Below, piece after piece: positions 44,061 to 54,699 of a stretch of DNA of 64,000 nt (its first letter is position 1; each line of letters opens with the position of its first letter). A program made the position numbers and the translations under genes. The stretch covers positions 744,001-808,000 of the forward strand of contig JAZKLR010000244.1 of assembly GCA_037103525.1 (NCBI GenBank), in the 5' to 3' direction. The stretch comes from Ganaspis brasiliensis (taxonomy: Eukaryota; Arthropoda; Insecta; Hymenoptera; Figitidae). The notes beneath the pieces were generated by a model. The model was not told where the DNA came from and did not search any database. It saw nothing but the letters and a program-made list of their open reading frames with translations.

Positions 44061-44955
44061 CTGAAAGTAAAATTTTTTTTTCGTAATAAACTTAGTTTTT
44101 AGGGTTATTTTATAATAAAAGAAATTAGAAAATAAATATATTTGTTTAAATTAGAGCAGTGAAAGTATAAGATTATAAAATAAAAAAATTGCTCATATTG
44201 AAAAAACGTATTTTTAATTCCTAATTGTTAAAAAGTATTATCATTAGTGTTAATTGACTGAAATAAATTACTGATAGTAAAATTTAATTAAATTAATGTA
44301 GTTTATTTATGTTGTATAATTATATAGTAGATTCCTCTTGCATTTGGGCGACCCAACTAACGCCGATCAAAACGACCCCACTGACCCGTTTTTCAAATAT
44401 TTGATTTTTTTCTATCGATACTGCAAATATAAATTAAAATCTCTTTATTGTCCTTTAAAAGGAACTATTCAAAGAGCAAAATTTGATAATTAAACTTTTT
44501 CAGAGCCACCACCTAAAAAAAATTGTTTGGTTTTTATGTTATTTATATGAAATACGAGCCTGGGCCCTTAAGCACCTCTTTCATATACTTCAAGGTAGAT
44601 GTTGTTTTTTCATAATTTGTACGTTTTAATTATTCTCATAATGTATACGTAAACATACATGAATGTACCAAATTATAGCCCTCTAGCTCAAATACCGTCA
44701 AAGTTAAAGGAAAAAAGTTTTTTTTTTTTAAATTTGCAGTTTTTCCTTGTTAACATTTTGACTATCTATCAATCCAGGTCATGTTCGCTGTAATTTTCCT
44801 GTAACGGGTGCAACTCGTCCCTACCTGATTTTTTTTGCTTGAAACTTAATTTACAGCTCTAAAATCTTCTACGAGGTTTGAAAAATGCATTTATGCACCA
44901 TAAGGAACATCTTACAATGAATGAATGTATGATTGATAAATAATTGCATTATTTA
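44061..44955. other. Intergenic region
   Basis: AT-rich with no gene. GTGCAACTCGTCCCTACCTG near 44807 recalls the tail of the GGGTTCCGT family (ACTCGTACTTGCCCG). Confidence 0.4.
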
Positions 44956-45168
44956 AAGAGGATGTTCCCCGTGTGTAGGACTCGAGTCCAGAGAATAGTT
45001 TACTTGGGAATATAAATATTCCTCCGTAAGTTTGGCTCTGGGTAATACCCACTAAACCTTTCTCGCTTTATAGGAGTATTTAAAACTCAGCTGGACTTCG
45101 AAATGATGTAAGGTGGAGGATTCTATACGGATTTCTTTCCTACCTTCTTACCTTTCATTGTCACTGGA

Positions 45169-45574
45169 CTACCCCTGGTTCCTTTTCCTGCGACCATTGA
45201 TGTCCTTGGTTTTCATTACCTGAGTAATGAAGGATTCAATGTGCTGCCACAAGTTCACATTCCTTAACATAAGGTCAATCATGTTTTCGGAGGTGACTTC
45301 AGTGCCCACCTCCCGAAACGTGTATTGCCTTTTCTCCTCCGAATATCTGTAAACAAAGAGGGTGTGCTCTGCGGTGTCCATGAGGCTTCGCAATAGGAGC
45401 ATGATCCCCTCTTTTTAATTTAAATCGTTTGGAATACTCGTTAAAACAGCAATAGCCTGTTAGCGCCTGTGTTAGGTAATAGCTATCTTCTCCGTGCCCT
45501 CTTTCTAGCCATTTAGAGAGGTAGAGAATAAGGCGGTAAATCCAACTTCCCATAGAGTCCTTATTCCATCTCAC
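45169..45574 (-). pseudogene. C-terminal region of the R1-type ORF2
   Basis: Contains WLERGHGEDSYYLTQALTG and DTAEHTLFVYRYSEEKRQY with LMLRNVNLWQHIE, the usual order after RT in R1-like elements, in two overlapping frames (frameshift). The Cys residues of the usual zinc-binding CX2C are largely lost. Confidence 0.7.
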
Positions 45575-45693
45575 CTGCCACTCCTCGACTAATCTACTTC
45601 TCGCGATTCTACGAATCTGGGTCTTTAGTCGCAGTCTGTCCTCCTCTCTGAGCGAGTTTGCCCGATCTTTAGCGAGGGAATAGACATATTGTC

Positions 45694-45923
45694 CAGTGGC
45701 GTGCGCACGGGGGTGTCCAGGGTGTCCCAGGACACCCCAAATGAATCCAAAATGCTGTATTGGGCCGCTGGTATACGATTATTTTTTGGCCACTTGAGGC
45801 CTCGAGCAAAATATATAGGACACACAAAACAATTTTTTTTGTATAAAAGCTCGCGCGAACAACCTTATTAGGGGTTTCAGTCGGCCGGGACACCCCAAAT
45901 CAACAAGTCTGCGCACGCCACTA
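45694..45923. mobile_element. hAT-type MITE with CAGTGGCGTGCGCA ends
   Basis: Ends CAGTGGCGTGCGCACG and TGCGCACGCCACTA; exact 8-bp target duplication ATATTGTC at 45686-45693 and 45924-45931. Subterminal GACACCCC repeats face each other. 230 bp, inside the R1-type element. Confidence 0.92.
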
Positions 45924-46028
45924 ATATTGTCTTTCCTTAGATAAATAGATCTATCGACGGAACGCTCGCTAGGACTTGCACAGCGCTAGTAAGTATAATC
46001 CGGTAGGCTGAGATTATTCTCAACAGTA

Positions 46029-46644
46029 CTATTCTTTGAGCTGAAAGTAGTCTCTATGAGATGGCGTGTTTTTTTTTAGGGCTGATGCCCACAATGTAGC
46101 TACATAAAGCAATTTCGAGTGTACCACGCTCGCTACTAATCTCGTTTTTGCTTCCCTGGGACCACCAATGTTAGACATAAGCCGGGAAATATTTCTTCCG
46201 TATTTAATGGCTTTGGTCCTCGCAGATGTTATGTGTTGGTTGAAGCTAAGCTTCTTATCCAACTCTACGCCCAGATACTTTATTGTGTTTTTCCACTTTA
46301 CTTCAATCCCATCAATCTTAATAGGTGGGACAACAAATGATCTCCGGTCTGTGACGAGCAGTTTTATTGAGCCTTATGCCAAGGACTTCTGTGCTTTGCG
46401 CATCGCATATGATAATTTTGACGTCCGCGAAGCTGAATGATTTGGTGTCCTTAGGTAGTTTCATCCACAGGGAGTCATCATACATGACGTTCCACACGAA
46501 AGGCCCTAACTTTGACCCTTGGGGAGCTCCACAAGTCATCTCCTCGCCAATTTGAAATGTTTTGCTCTCATACTCGATCCACCGATCGCTAAGATAGTTG
46601 TGTATCATTCGCAATAGATAGGTCGGTATCTCTTTCCTCTTCAT
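46029..46644 (-). pseudogene. Reverse transcriptase fragment of the R1-type element
   Basis: 46644-46318: LLRMIHNYLSDRWIEYES, then GAPQGSKLGPFVWNVMYDDS; the YADD-type box appears degraded (SFADVKIIICDAQ). 46262-46029: MDKKLSFNQHI and KTRLVASVVHSKLLY, the thumb and connection. Frames disagree between the pieces. Confidence 0.75.
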
Positions 46645-47231
46645 CGACGCGATGCAGATGTTTCATCGTGCGGAATTGAACGCATTACGTACGTCTATTA
46701 CTATTAATGCGCAAAATTCTTTCTTCTTCCTCGTGTCTTCTCTGGCCTTCTTTGTCTTTTCTACCACCTTCGAAATAGCGTCGACGGTGGATCGAGCTTT
46801 GCGAAAACCGTACTGGTTTTATGATAGGTCATCTTCGCCAGTCAGAAGACACTAAAGTCTATATAAAACCATACCTTCTAGAATTTTACCTATTGTGTCC
46901 AGAAGACATATGAGTCTATAGGATGACATTTTATCTAGAGGCTTCTCTCCTTTCCTGAGAAGAACTAACTTTGGTTTTTCCAGTCCATAAAAAACCTTCC
47001 AGCTCTAAGTCAGTTGTACAAAGGGTTAAGGAGGAGTTTGGGGTATACATTAATCACCAATTTCAGAACCTCGTTGGGTATTCCATCCCTCCTTGGCGCC
47101 TTTCCAGACTTTAACCCCTTTCCCGCAACTCTTAGCTCCTCAAGCGTGAAAAGATCTTTGTTCTGTACTAGGCAAAAGGAATAGTCCTCTCGAGACCATT
47201 ATTCCACGTATGGGAATAAGGATCGACCTAA

Positions 47232-47591
47232 TCAAGTTTGTCTGTTGACCAGACCAGGGGTCTGTTGTTTAATAATCAACTTCTTGGTCACAATCTTAAA
47301 CGCTAGTCCTTGTGGGTCGTTTTCAACGTCGCTGATTAAGTCTTTGCAGCACTTCCGTTGACTACGCCTTATTCCCTGCTTAAAGGTCTTTTTGGCTTTG
47401 TGCCATTCTTGCTCTAGCAAGGTGTCCCTCTTTGAGCGGGTATATCTCTGTCTCGCTTTGTTGCACTCTATTTTCAAATATGCCAGTTCATCTTTCCACC
47501 AGTATGTTGAGTTCTTCCTGGAGTAATCGGGTCTAGGTCTAGGCATGGAATGGTTGCAAGCTGCTATCATCTCACACTTCGCGGCACGCAA
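47232..47591 (-). pseudogene. Linker between endonuclease and RT, R1-type
   Basis: Contains TYWWKDELAYLKIECNKAR and RRSQRKCCKDLISDVENDP, characteristic of the R1 pre-RT region. Open for 119 codons. Confidence 0.7.
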
Positions 47592-47799
47592 CCTCTCTTC
47601 AACTGTTTCTAGTTTTCTTACCTACCCAAGTTCGGAGATCTGCTTGGTTTCTTCTTGCCTTATCTCGATCGAGCTTACTGATGTTCCATGAGCGGTTCTT
47701 ACTAAGACTACCGGGTTTTTCCCTTCACAAGCTCTTCCATCAAAATAACGAACTCAATATACTGTTGTTCGCTCAAGGTTGTTTTTATCACTCAGTCCC

Positions 47800-48200
47800 T
47801 GATCTTCGGTGTCAAATCAGGCGAGGCAATTGTGAGATCTAAAATTGATCCTGAATCGCCGCACCGAAATGTAAATTTATGGCCCCGGTTCGCTACGTCC
47901 AGGTCATTTCTGACCACCATTTGGCTTATCAAATTGTCCCTCTTGTCTAAATGGGTTTCTTTCCACTCAGGACACTTACCATTAAAGTCTCCCGTTATAA
48001 CGGTCCTCCCTCCAAAAATTTTTATGCTTTCTTTAAGAGATTACACTTTGACCTAGAAATGTTTAAAGCGATCGTTCGGAGAAAAGTAGCAGCTATACAT
48101 ACGTATCCCTGCCACCTCTATCCAAACGAACCCCTCGTTGGTCTCCAGAAAATCGACTTCTGAAAAGCCGTTGAAAACATGAAATCTTTCGCGAGCTTCT
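47800..48200 (-). pseudogene. Endonuclease domain, R1-type
   Basis: Minus-strand translation shows ETNEGFVWIEVAGIRMYSCY, GGRTVITGDFNGKCPEW, HLDKRDNL and SILDLTIASPDLTP; the GDFN and terminal SILDLT motifs are intact although in-frame stops interrupt the region. Confidence 0.75.
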
Positions 48201-48384
48201 CCTTGCCAAAGTTAATCTGGCGACACTTAAGCTCCTTCCTTTTAGATTGTTAAGTCCTGCTCTGTAAATAAAACCCATTTCCTGAACAATGTTTGAAGTG
48301 CTTCATTCCTTTGTTAGAGCAAGCGGTACAGTGGAACTCTGCACTGCAGCCCTTGCTCTGATGGTCTAGACCTCCACATCTCCA

Positions 48385-49200
48385 TCAGGCTTTATTCCTA
48401 TTCGTGTCCCTACTGTACCTTGTCTGGTGTCCGTAGCCCAGGCACTTGAAGCACCTCTCTACTTCCAACCTGGCCCAGATTCTGGAGTTGATCCAGCCAA
48501 CCTTCACTTTGCCAGCTTTTAACAAAGCTTCAGTGCATGCTTCATGAAGTTGAAGCACTGCTAGCTTGTTTCTAGCTCGAAGGACCTTTTTGAGATCACT
48601 GCTATGACATCTCCTTTTTTTTAAGGCGGCAGTCAAGTCCTTACTTAGACCCGATCGGTCCTTCCTGCCCTTGAGGACGAGAAGTATATCGTTCTTCAAC
48701 GTCCTCCGGATCGTCAGAACCTTCGTTTTAATCTCGGCTGGGTTGACCACCGGCTTCATGTGCGTCAGGGTGTCAGCAAAGGAAATGTTATCCTTCAATG
48801 ACACCCTGATAGCTTCGTTATTTCTCGGCTTCCTTTCGTTGGAGACCTATATTACCTCCATGTCTGCCTTCTTTTTAACGGCTTTCGCCTTCTCTTCCTT
48901 TTTTTTTTTCTTTTGAGTGGCTGGATCTTCCTGACACTCTTGGTTGGCTTCAACCACTGGATCGATTAGCCCTCGGGTTTCCCCAGCAAAGAATCTTTTA
49001 ATCACGTCCTGGGGTTCCTCGGGGTTCTTCTCATTTTCGTGGAACTTTCTTCAGAGGTGCACGAGGCTTATCGCTTTTCTCATCGTCTCCCTCCTTTGCC
49101 TTCCGATGCTGGAGTCTACAACTCATGGGGTGAGGGGTGACCTTCGCCTTTCTCTTTGCTTTGGAGACGCCTCTTAGCTTCTTTAGCATCTCATCTTTTA
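48385..49200 (-). pseudogene. gag-like ORF1 region of the R1-type element
   Basis: The 48804-48385 frame has GKVKVGWINSRIWARLEVER and a zinc-knuckle start CFKCLGYGHQTRY whose last Cys is Ser. Upstream Lys/Glu-rich frames are broken by stops. Confidence 0.65.
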
Positions 49201-49418
49201 AGTCCTTAATGGACTCTTCAAGGTAGCCATTTCATTCCACTACTTTTTTGATGGTGTCCCTCACGAGAGTCGGATTGTTGACCATCCGCCTCGACTGCAC
49301 GAACAACAGCGACTTCGTCAGCTCATACATGACTAAAAATTGTCCGTTGTACAGAGAAGTGTATTGTAGAGAATTTTGCCTGTATTATAACTCTCTGTTA
49401 CACTGAGAAGACTTTAAT

Positions 49419-49632
49419 TCAACAGCCGCACCAATCTATGGGACATATGTGTCTGTCCATGACAAAACGTGCCTTAGCTCCAAAAAATAAATTTTGATTT
49501 TTTAATGACAACTGACAAATGTTTATTTTCTCTTTCATTTCCCAAAAAAATTGTTGTTTTGAAGAAATTTTGGTGTTATTAAACAAGAAGCGTAGGCACG
49601 TTACATTGGCTTCAATGCATTGATGCAACTTT
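49419..49632 (+). repeat. Second copy of the left-edge repeat, opposite orientation
   Basis: ACATATGTGTCTGTCCATGA through ACGTTACATTGGCTTCAATG matches the inverse of 1-200 closely. A shorter inverted piece (GGGAGCTAAGGCATATTTTC) follows at 49660-49700. Confidence 0.8.
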
Positions 49633-49978
49633 AAACGCTAACCCTGTAAAGTTGACGTTTGGGAGCTAAGGCATATTTTCTCATGGACAGCCACATATAT
49701 TATTATTCCTTTGACTGGGATAGCTGATATAATTTTTGGACGCAGCAGTTTTTTATAATTTAAAACATTACAAGAAATTTTGACGTCAAAAAATGTCTAT
49801 CAATAATAAAATCAGTACTGGAAATAGAGTATCATTTCATTTAAAGAATTGATTTAGAGACACTAAACTTATTTGCTAGCACTGTTTGTTATGGAATATG
49901 CAACCTTTTGAATAAAAAGAAATAGAAATGATAATTTAAGACAATATATTTATACATAACGTTTACATAATTTTATAA

Positions 49979-51693
49979 TTAATAATGTGCATAAGCATTG
50001 TACGCAACCGGAGCAGCATGGGCAACTGGAGCGGCGTAGGCAACTGGGGCAGCGTTATAGAAAGCTGGGGCAGCATGGGCAATTGGAGCGGGAGCAGCAA
50101 CAGTCTTGTACGCAACTGGCGCAGCGTTGTAGACAGCTGGGGCGGCATAAGAGACAGCTGGAGCGGCATAAGAGACAGCAGGAGCAGCAGCAACAGTCTT
50201 GTACGCAACTGGGGCAGCGTTATAGACAGCTGGGGCGGCATAAGAGACAGCGGGGGCAGCAGCAACAGTTTTGTACGCAACTGGGGCAGCGTTATAGACA
50301 GCTGGGGCGGCATAAGACACAGCAGGGGCAGCAGCAAAAGTTTTATACGCAACTGGGGCGGCATAAGAGACAGCAGGAGCAGCAGCAACAGTCTTGTAAG
50401 CAACTGGGGAAGCGTGCACAACTGGAGCGGCAGCTACAGTTTTGACTGCAACTTCAGCTGGTTCCTTGTGTACAACAGCGTTGAATCCGTTGACTGAATC
50501 AGCGGTATAATCGACTGTTCTGCGGGTTCCATCAGATTCGAGGAGAGAATAACTGCCTTGAACAACATCTCCGTCCCGGGATTCGTGTTGGCTCTTGGAG
50601 TCTCCGGTCAAACTATCCTGGACATCATAGGCATAACTGTACTGAGGATGAGGATCGTATTCGGCGTCAACGGTTTTGGCAATTACTGCTTTTGCAACGG
50701 GGGCGGCATATGCCAGAGGAGCTGAAGCTGCTGCGTATGTCAAAGGAGCACTTATTACTCCTGCGTTTGCTGTAGCTACCAAAGCAGCGAGGACGATGAA
50801 CTGCAATTATAAAATTAGAATTAATGCATGAGTTCCATAAACGTAATCAGTTAAATATCCAATTAATGTATTTATTATATATCATCAAATTAGATAAAAA
50901 AAAAACGTAGTGTTAATTAGTGAAATAGATGTACTTCAGTCTACTTGTAAACAATTATTTTTAAAAATGGAAATAAGGAAAAAAAAATTTGTTTAACACA
51001 AAACTTATAGTGAAGACCCTGGTAGAAGAATTTCGTAGCGCTAGCTAGCAGCACTGGTTTACATACAATATTAACATATATCCAGCGCTGCTAGCTAGTG
51101 CCACAAGATCTTTCCACGAGGGAGATTGTTACATTGTTCAAAAGGAGTTAATGTTCTGGTATTGAACTTATAGAATAAAAGATTTTAGGTTTTTAAATTT
51201 GTGCCCAAATGATACTGACTCAACGATATCATGCGGAAATTAAAAAAAATGTGTATTAAAATTAATTGTCTAAAAATGATTTTACCATTGTAGTCTTTGA
51301 TATTTTCAAAATAGATAAATAAATAAATTTGTTATTAGAAATTATACATACATAATAATGTGTTTTTAAGTAGAATGTAATACAAATCTAATTTTGGAGA
51401 ATAAATGTAATTACCTACTTTTTTATTACTATAGTTAAATTAATCATTTTTGTTAAGTTAATATAACCACATTGTAAACAGTAATCACTTTCGTTTTTTC
51501 AGGGTAAATTATTATATTTAAAATGAATATAAATGACTTAAATTCATTTTTTTGATAAACAAATAATATTGTAGATAAGTTAAAACATTGAATAAGAAAT
51601 GTTCAATTGTACAAAATAAAATATTAAAAACGAACACTTTTTAAAATTTTAAAGACAAATTCTGGAGTACTTTTTCCATACCTTAAATGCCAT
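49979..51693 (-). CDS. RR-2 cuticular protein with long Ala/Pro repeat tail (277 residues)
   Basis: Predicted secreted chitin-binding cuticle protein. Exon 1 (51693-51682, Met-Ala-Phe-Lys) ends at GTATGG; intron 881 bp; exon 2 is 50800-49979. Signal peptide to TANAG. RR-2 domain about residues 51-114 (EYDPHPQYSYAYDVQD, LTGDSKSQHESRDGD, GSYSLLESDGTRRTVDYTAD, GFNAVV). Then about 150 residues of repeats of VAYKTVAAAPAVSYAAP and AVYNAAP, ending YNAYAHY without the GWA tail. Repeat units are nearly identical at DNA level, implying recent unequal exchange, and alleles of different length are likely. The closest paralogue in the window is at 62229. The intron holds a palindromic insertion at 51037-51102. 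Confidence 0.94.
51037..51102. repeat. Hairpin AGCGCTAGCTAGCAGC
   Basis: GTAGCGCTAGCTAGCAGCAC and its near inverse CAGCGCTGCTAGCTAGTGCC are separated by about 24 bp. Flanks show weaker inverse similarity. Probably a tiny MITE in the intron. Confidence 0.6.
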
Positions 51694-51724
51694 TGTGTTG
51701 TTGACTTGAGATGCTGGTTGCAAA

Positions 51725-51759
51725 TGATAGCTTCCAATATTCAAAATTCGGCTTATATA
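51725..51759 (-). promoter_or_regulatory. Core promoter of the RR-2 gene at 49979
   Basis: Minus-strand TATATAAG (51759-51752); the A of TCATTTG at 51725 is 34 bp downstream; ATG 32 bp further. Upstream ATCTAGTTTGTTACCCAACT at 51850-51831. Confidence 0.8.
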
Positions 51760-51859
51760 GATGTCTGCCTGGTTAGACACGTAATGTGATCTGTAGATTG
51801 TAATCAATTTCGGTGGGTTGTAAAGTAAGAAGTTGGGTAACAAACTAGATCGCACCCTC

Positions 51860-52390
51860 GGGCTAAACTATGTCCTTGCTACTATTAAGTTAAATAAGAA
51901 CCATTTATTTTAGAAAAGTATGAATGAATAATTATTTTTATTAGTTATAAAATATAATACGTATACTTAAATTTTTATAGGAGACTTGTGATTCACCTTA
52001 AAATAATTTCTATTCCTAAACCTTTATCAATGTCAATCATAAAAATGTTTTATTAGTATTTCGATAATCATTAATAATACCTTATAAAAACATGACGTGT
52101 TTTTCTCATGCCATAAAATTTATATTTTTAAATCATTGGTTAAAATTAGTTTGTGTAATAAGAACTAATTTTATTACTTTAAAACTTTATTAAAGTAAAT
52201 TTGTACTTCAGATAATAATAGCTACTGTTTGTACAGTATATATTCGTGATTTAAATTACTGTTTTAATTAAGGTTTTTTACAATTCTTCATTTGATCAAA
52301 ATTTGTCTTCTATTATTTTTAAACGTCACATTCTTAATTTCTTTTATAAAAGCGGAACAACAGTGACCATTTTCAGTCAGCAACAATATA
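51860..52390. other. Intergenic region
   Basis: AT-rich; nothing supportable beyond the distal promoter motif of the gene to the left. Confidence 0.5.
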
Positions 52391-52940
52391 TACAGTACCG
52401 GCCAATAGTATGCGGCCACTGTTTTGAGTGATTCAGTTTAATCCATTTTTCTTCGATCTAATTCTAAAATAAATATTTTTCACTTTACTTAGTTCAAAAC
52501 TAACTAAATACTGAATAAAATGAGCCTAGGATGAAGTCGTTCTGTCCATTCTAAAAAAATTTATTGTAAAAAAACGTGTAAATTACAGCGTTTTTTCAAT
52601 TTTTAATAACTTTTAAAATAATAAAGATCACTTTATGTTCTTGATGTCATTTTAAAGATAATTTTCTATAGAATTTAAAAACTACATCACTATTGTTGCA
52701 CAATCTTTTTCTTCGATTTTTTGCTGAGACTAAAGTGAGTATAAAAAAATGCAAAAAATTTATATATTATAATTAGTGAGAAAAATATTTTTTACAATTA
52801 TAATGAAAAATATTTATAAAAGATTTTTGCAAAAACTTTAAAAATATTAATTCAGTATAATTTTAAAACATATTTTTCTCACTAATTATAATATTTAATC
52901 ACTCAAAACAGGTGCCAACATACTACTGGCCGGTACTGTA
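52391..52940. mobile_element. mariner-type MITE, CAGTACCGGCCA ends
   Basis: Inverted ends CAGTACCGGCCAATAGTATG and CAGTACCGGCCAGTAGTATG (inverse), continuing to TGTTTTGAGTGATT; TA on each side (52391-52392, 52939-52940). An inner inverted pair with TATAATTAGTGAGAAAAATA. CAGT ends plus TA duplication fit Tc1/mariner; no transposase. Confidence 0.85.
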
Positions 52941-53687
52941 TACAATATTAACAAATTATAATGACTTATAAGATAAATATATTGGATTTAATTTTGTTAA
53001 ATGTACTTTAAAATTATTTTGTTTTAATTCTCCTTTACATTATAATTTATAGATTATGATAAAAGAGGGAAAAATTCTTTTTGTTTAACCAAAGCTTGCT
53101 TGAATAATATGTTGAAATGATAAAGAGAATAAATTAAAAGTTATTGACCATTAATATAGCTGTTTGTAAAAAGTGTTTCAAGCATCAGTAATGATTTATG
53201 TTTTATTTTGAAGAAGTCTGTGAAATTCAAAAGGATTTTTAAACTTAAAAGAAACCTAGGCAAATGTATAGAAAAGAACTGCAAAAAATTTGAGTTAACA
53301 TTATAATATTCCTGAAAGTTATATAAATGTAAATTTTCTATAAACAAAAAAAGTTTAAATAACTATTTATTTGTCTGTAAATTATGTCACACTTTTAGGG
53401 TAGGTGGGACGGGAGTTATAGATGTGTGAATGTAGTTTGAATTCGAATCGAGTTTTTGGAAGATTTTAAATCAACGTAGTCCGAATTCGAGTTGATTACA
53501 GTTACTTAACCCTTGTGAAAATATTGGAATGAATTTCAATCAGTTTTTATAAGTTTTAGTAAGTATGCTTCCGAGGTATTTCGATCTTTGTCTCTGAAAC
53601 AAATCAGTTTTAATCCGAATCAAAACACTCGACAAAAAACTTTTCCCGAATTTAAACAAATCTGGTTAAATTTATTGTAAGTTATTG
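52941..53687. other. AT-rich intergenic region
   Basis: No gene or element termini recognised. Confidence 0.5.
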
Positions 53688-54699
53688 TAAGTGCATATAT
53701 ACTAGGGTAGTCCAAAAAAAGTAAAGTAGGAATTTTAATGCTCTCACCCCCTAGAATTGTTCTACATCGAAAATAAATACCCCTGTTTTTTTTTTTTTTT
53801 TTGAAAATCAAAAAATATTTAGAGGTCGCTCAAAGCGCTCAAAGTTTACCATGTAAAACGCATGAGGAGAAAACACTTTTTCGTAGAAATTGTATAGAAT
53901 CCTTGAAAATGAATATTTTTCAATTGTCAAACTCAGTTTCTCTTGAGGAGACTTCAAAGAATAATGCTATATTGTTTATTTAATCATTTTTTAATATTAA
54001 ATATTTTTTAAAGGGGTCCCAAAAAATCCCATAAATTATAAAATTACGAAAAAATCGTTAAAAAATAATTTTTACTACTTTTATTAAAGTTTTTTTATAG
54101 ATTCTAAATAAAGAACATAAATATTGATTTTTATAATTATGCCATGTAATTGCTATTTTGTTTAAACAAATTATTATTGTTTATTTACAACTTTTTATCA
54201 AAAATAAACAATAATAATTTGTTTAAACAAAATAGCAATTACATGGCATAATTATAAAAATCAATATTTATATTCTTTATTTAGAATCTATGAAAAAACT
54301 TTAATAAAAGTAGTAAAAATTATTTTTCAACGATTTTTTCGTAATTTTGTAATTTATGGGGTTTTTTGGGACCCCTTTAAAAAATAGTTAATATTAAAAA
54401 ATGATTAAATAAACAATTTAGCAATATTCTTTGAAGTCTTCTGAAGAGAAACAGAGTTTGTCCATTGAAAAATATTCATTTTCAAGGATTCTATACAATT
54501 TCTACGAAAAAGTGTTTTCTCCTCATGCGTTTTACATGGTAAACTTTGAGCGCTTTGAGCGACCTCTAAATATTTTTTGATTTTTAAAAAAAACAGGGGT
54601 ATTTATTTTCGATGTAGAACAATCCTAGAGGGTAAGAGCATTAAAATTCCTACTTTACTGTTTTCCCATACATTTTTGAACCACCCTCATATGCACTTA
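53688..54699. mobile_element. 1-kb foldback element (AAGTGCATAT / AGTAAAGTAGGAATTTTAAT)
   Basis: Arms of about 480 bp are inverse copies: AGTAAAGTAGGAATTTTAAT (53720) against ATTAAAATTCCTACTTTACT (54640), CATGTAAAACGCATGAGGAG against its inverse, and TTGTTTAAACAAAATAGCAA around a short centre at about 54190. Ends TAAGTGCATAT and ATATGCACTTA, so TA may be the target. The short frames inside are by-products of the arms. Confidence 0.82.

Larger units (their letters stand above)
44960..49400 (-). mobile_element. R1-type non-LTR retrotransposon, decayed
   Basis: Right to left: gag-like region (49200-48385), endonuclease (48200-47800), RT (about 47590-46030), and a C-terminal region (45825-45169). 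Motifs match the R1 clade: endonuclease VITGDFNGKCPEW and SILDLTIAS, RT GAPQGSKLGPFVWNV, and a DTAEHTLFV C-terminal stretch in place of RNase H. Several frames are broken and a hAT-type MITE (45694-45923) splits the 3' part. R1 elements proper insert in 28S rDNA; this copy does not lie in rDNA, as for the many dispersed R1-like elements. The exact ends are not fixed. Confidence 0.8.

Noticed and set aside
49985..50497. Long + strand frames rich in Ser/Trp/Gly or Gln/Arg opposite the RR-2 gene
   Set aside because: They are the antisense of the GCT/GCC/GCA-rich Ala-Pro repeats, which rarely create stops on the other strand. The minus strand has the signal peptide, RR-2 domain and splice sites.
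53801..53983. Short frames within 53688-54699
   Set aside because: They lie in the arms of a foldback element and mirror each other.
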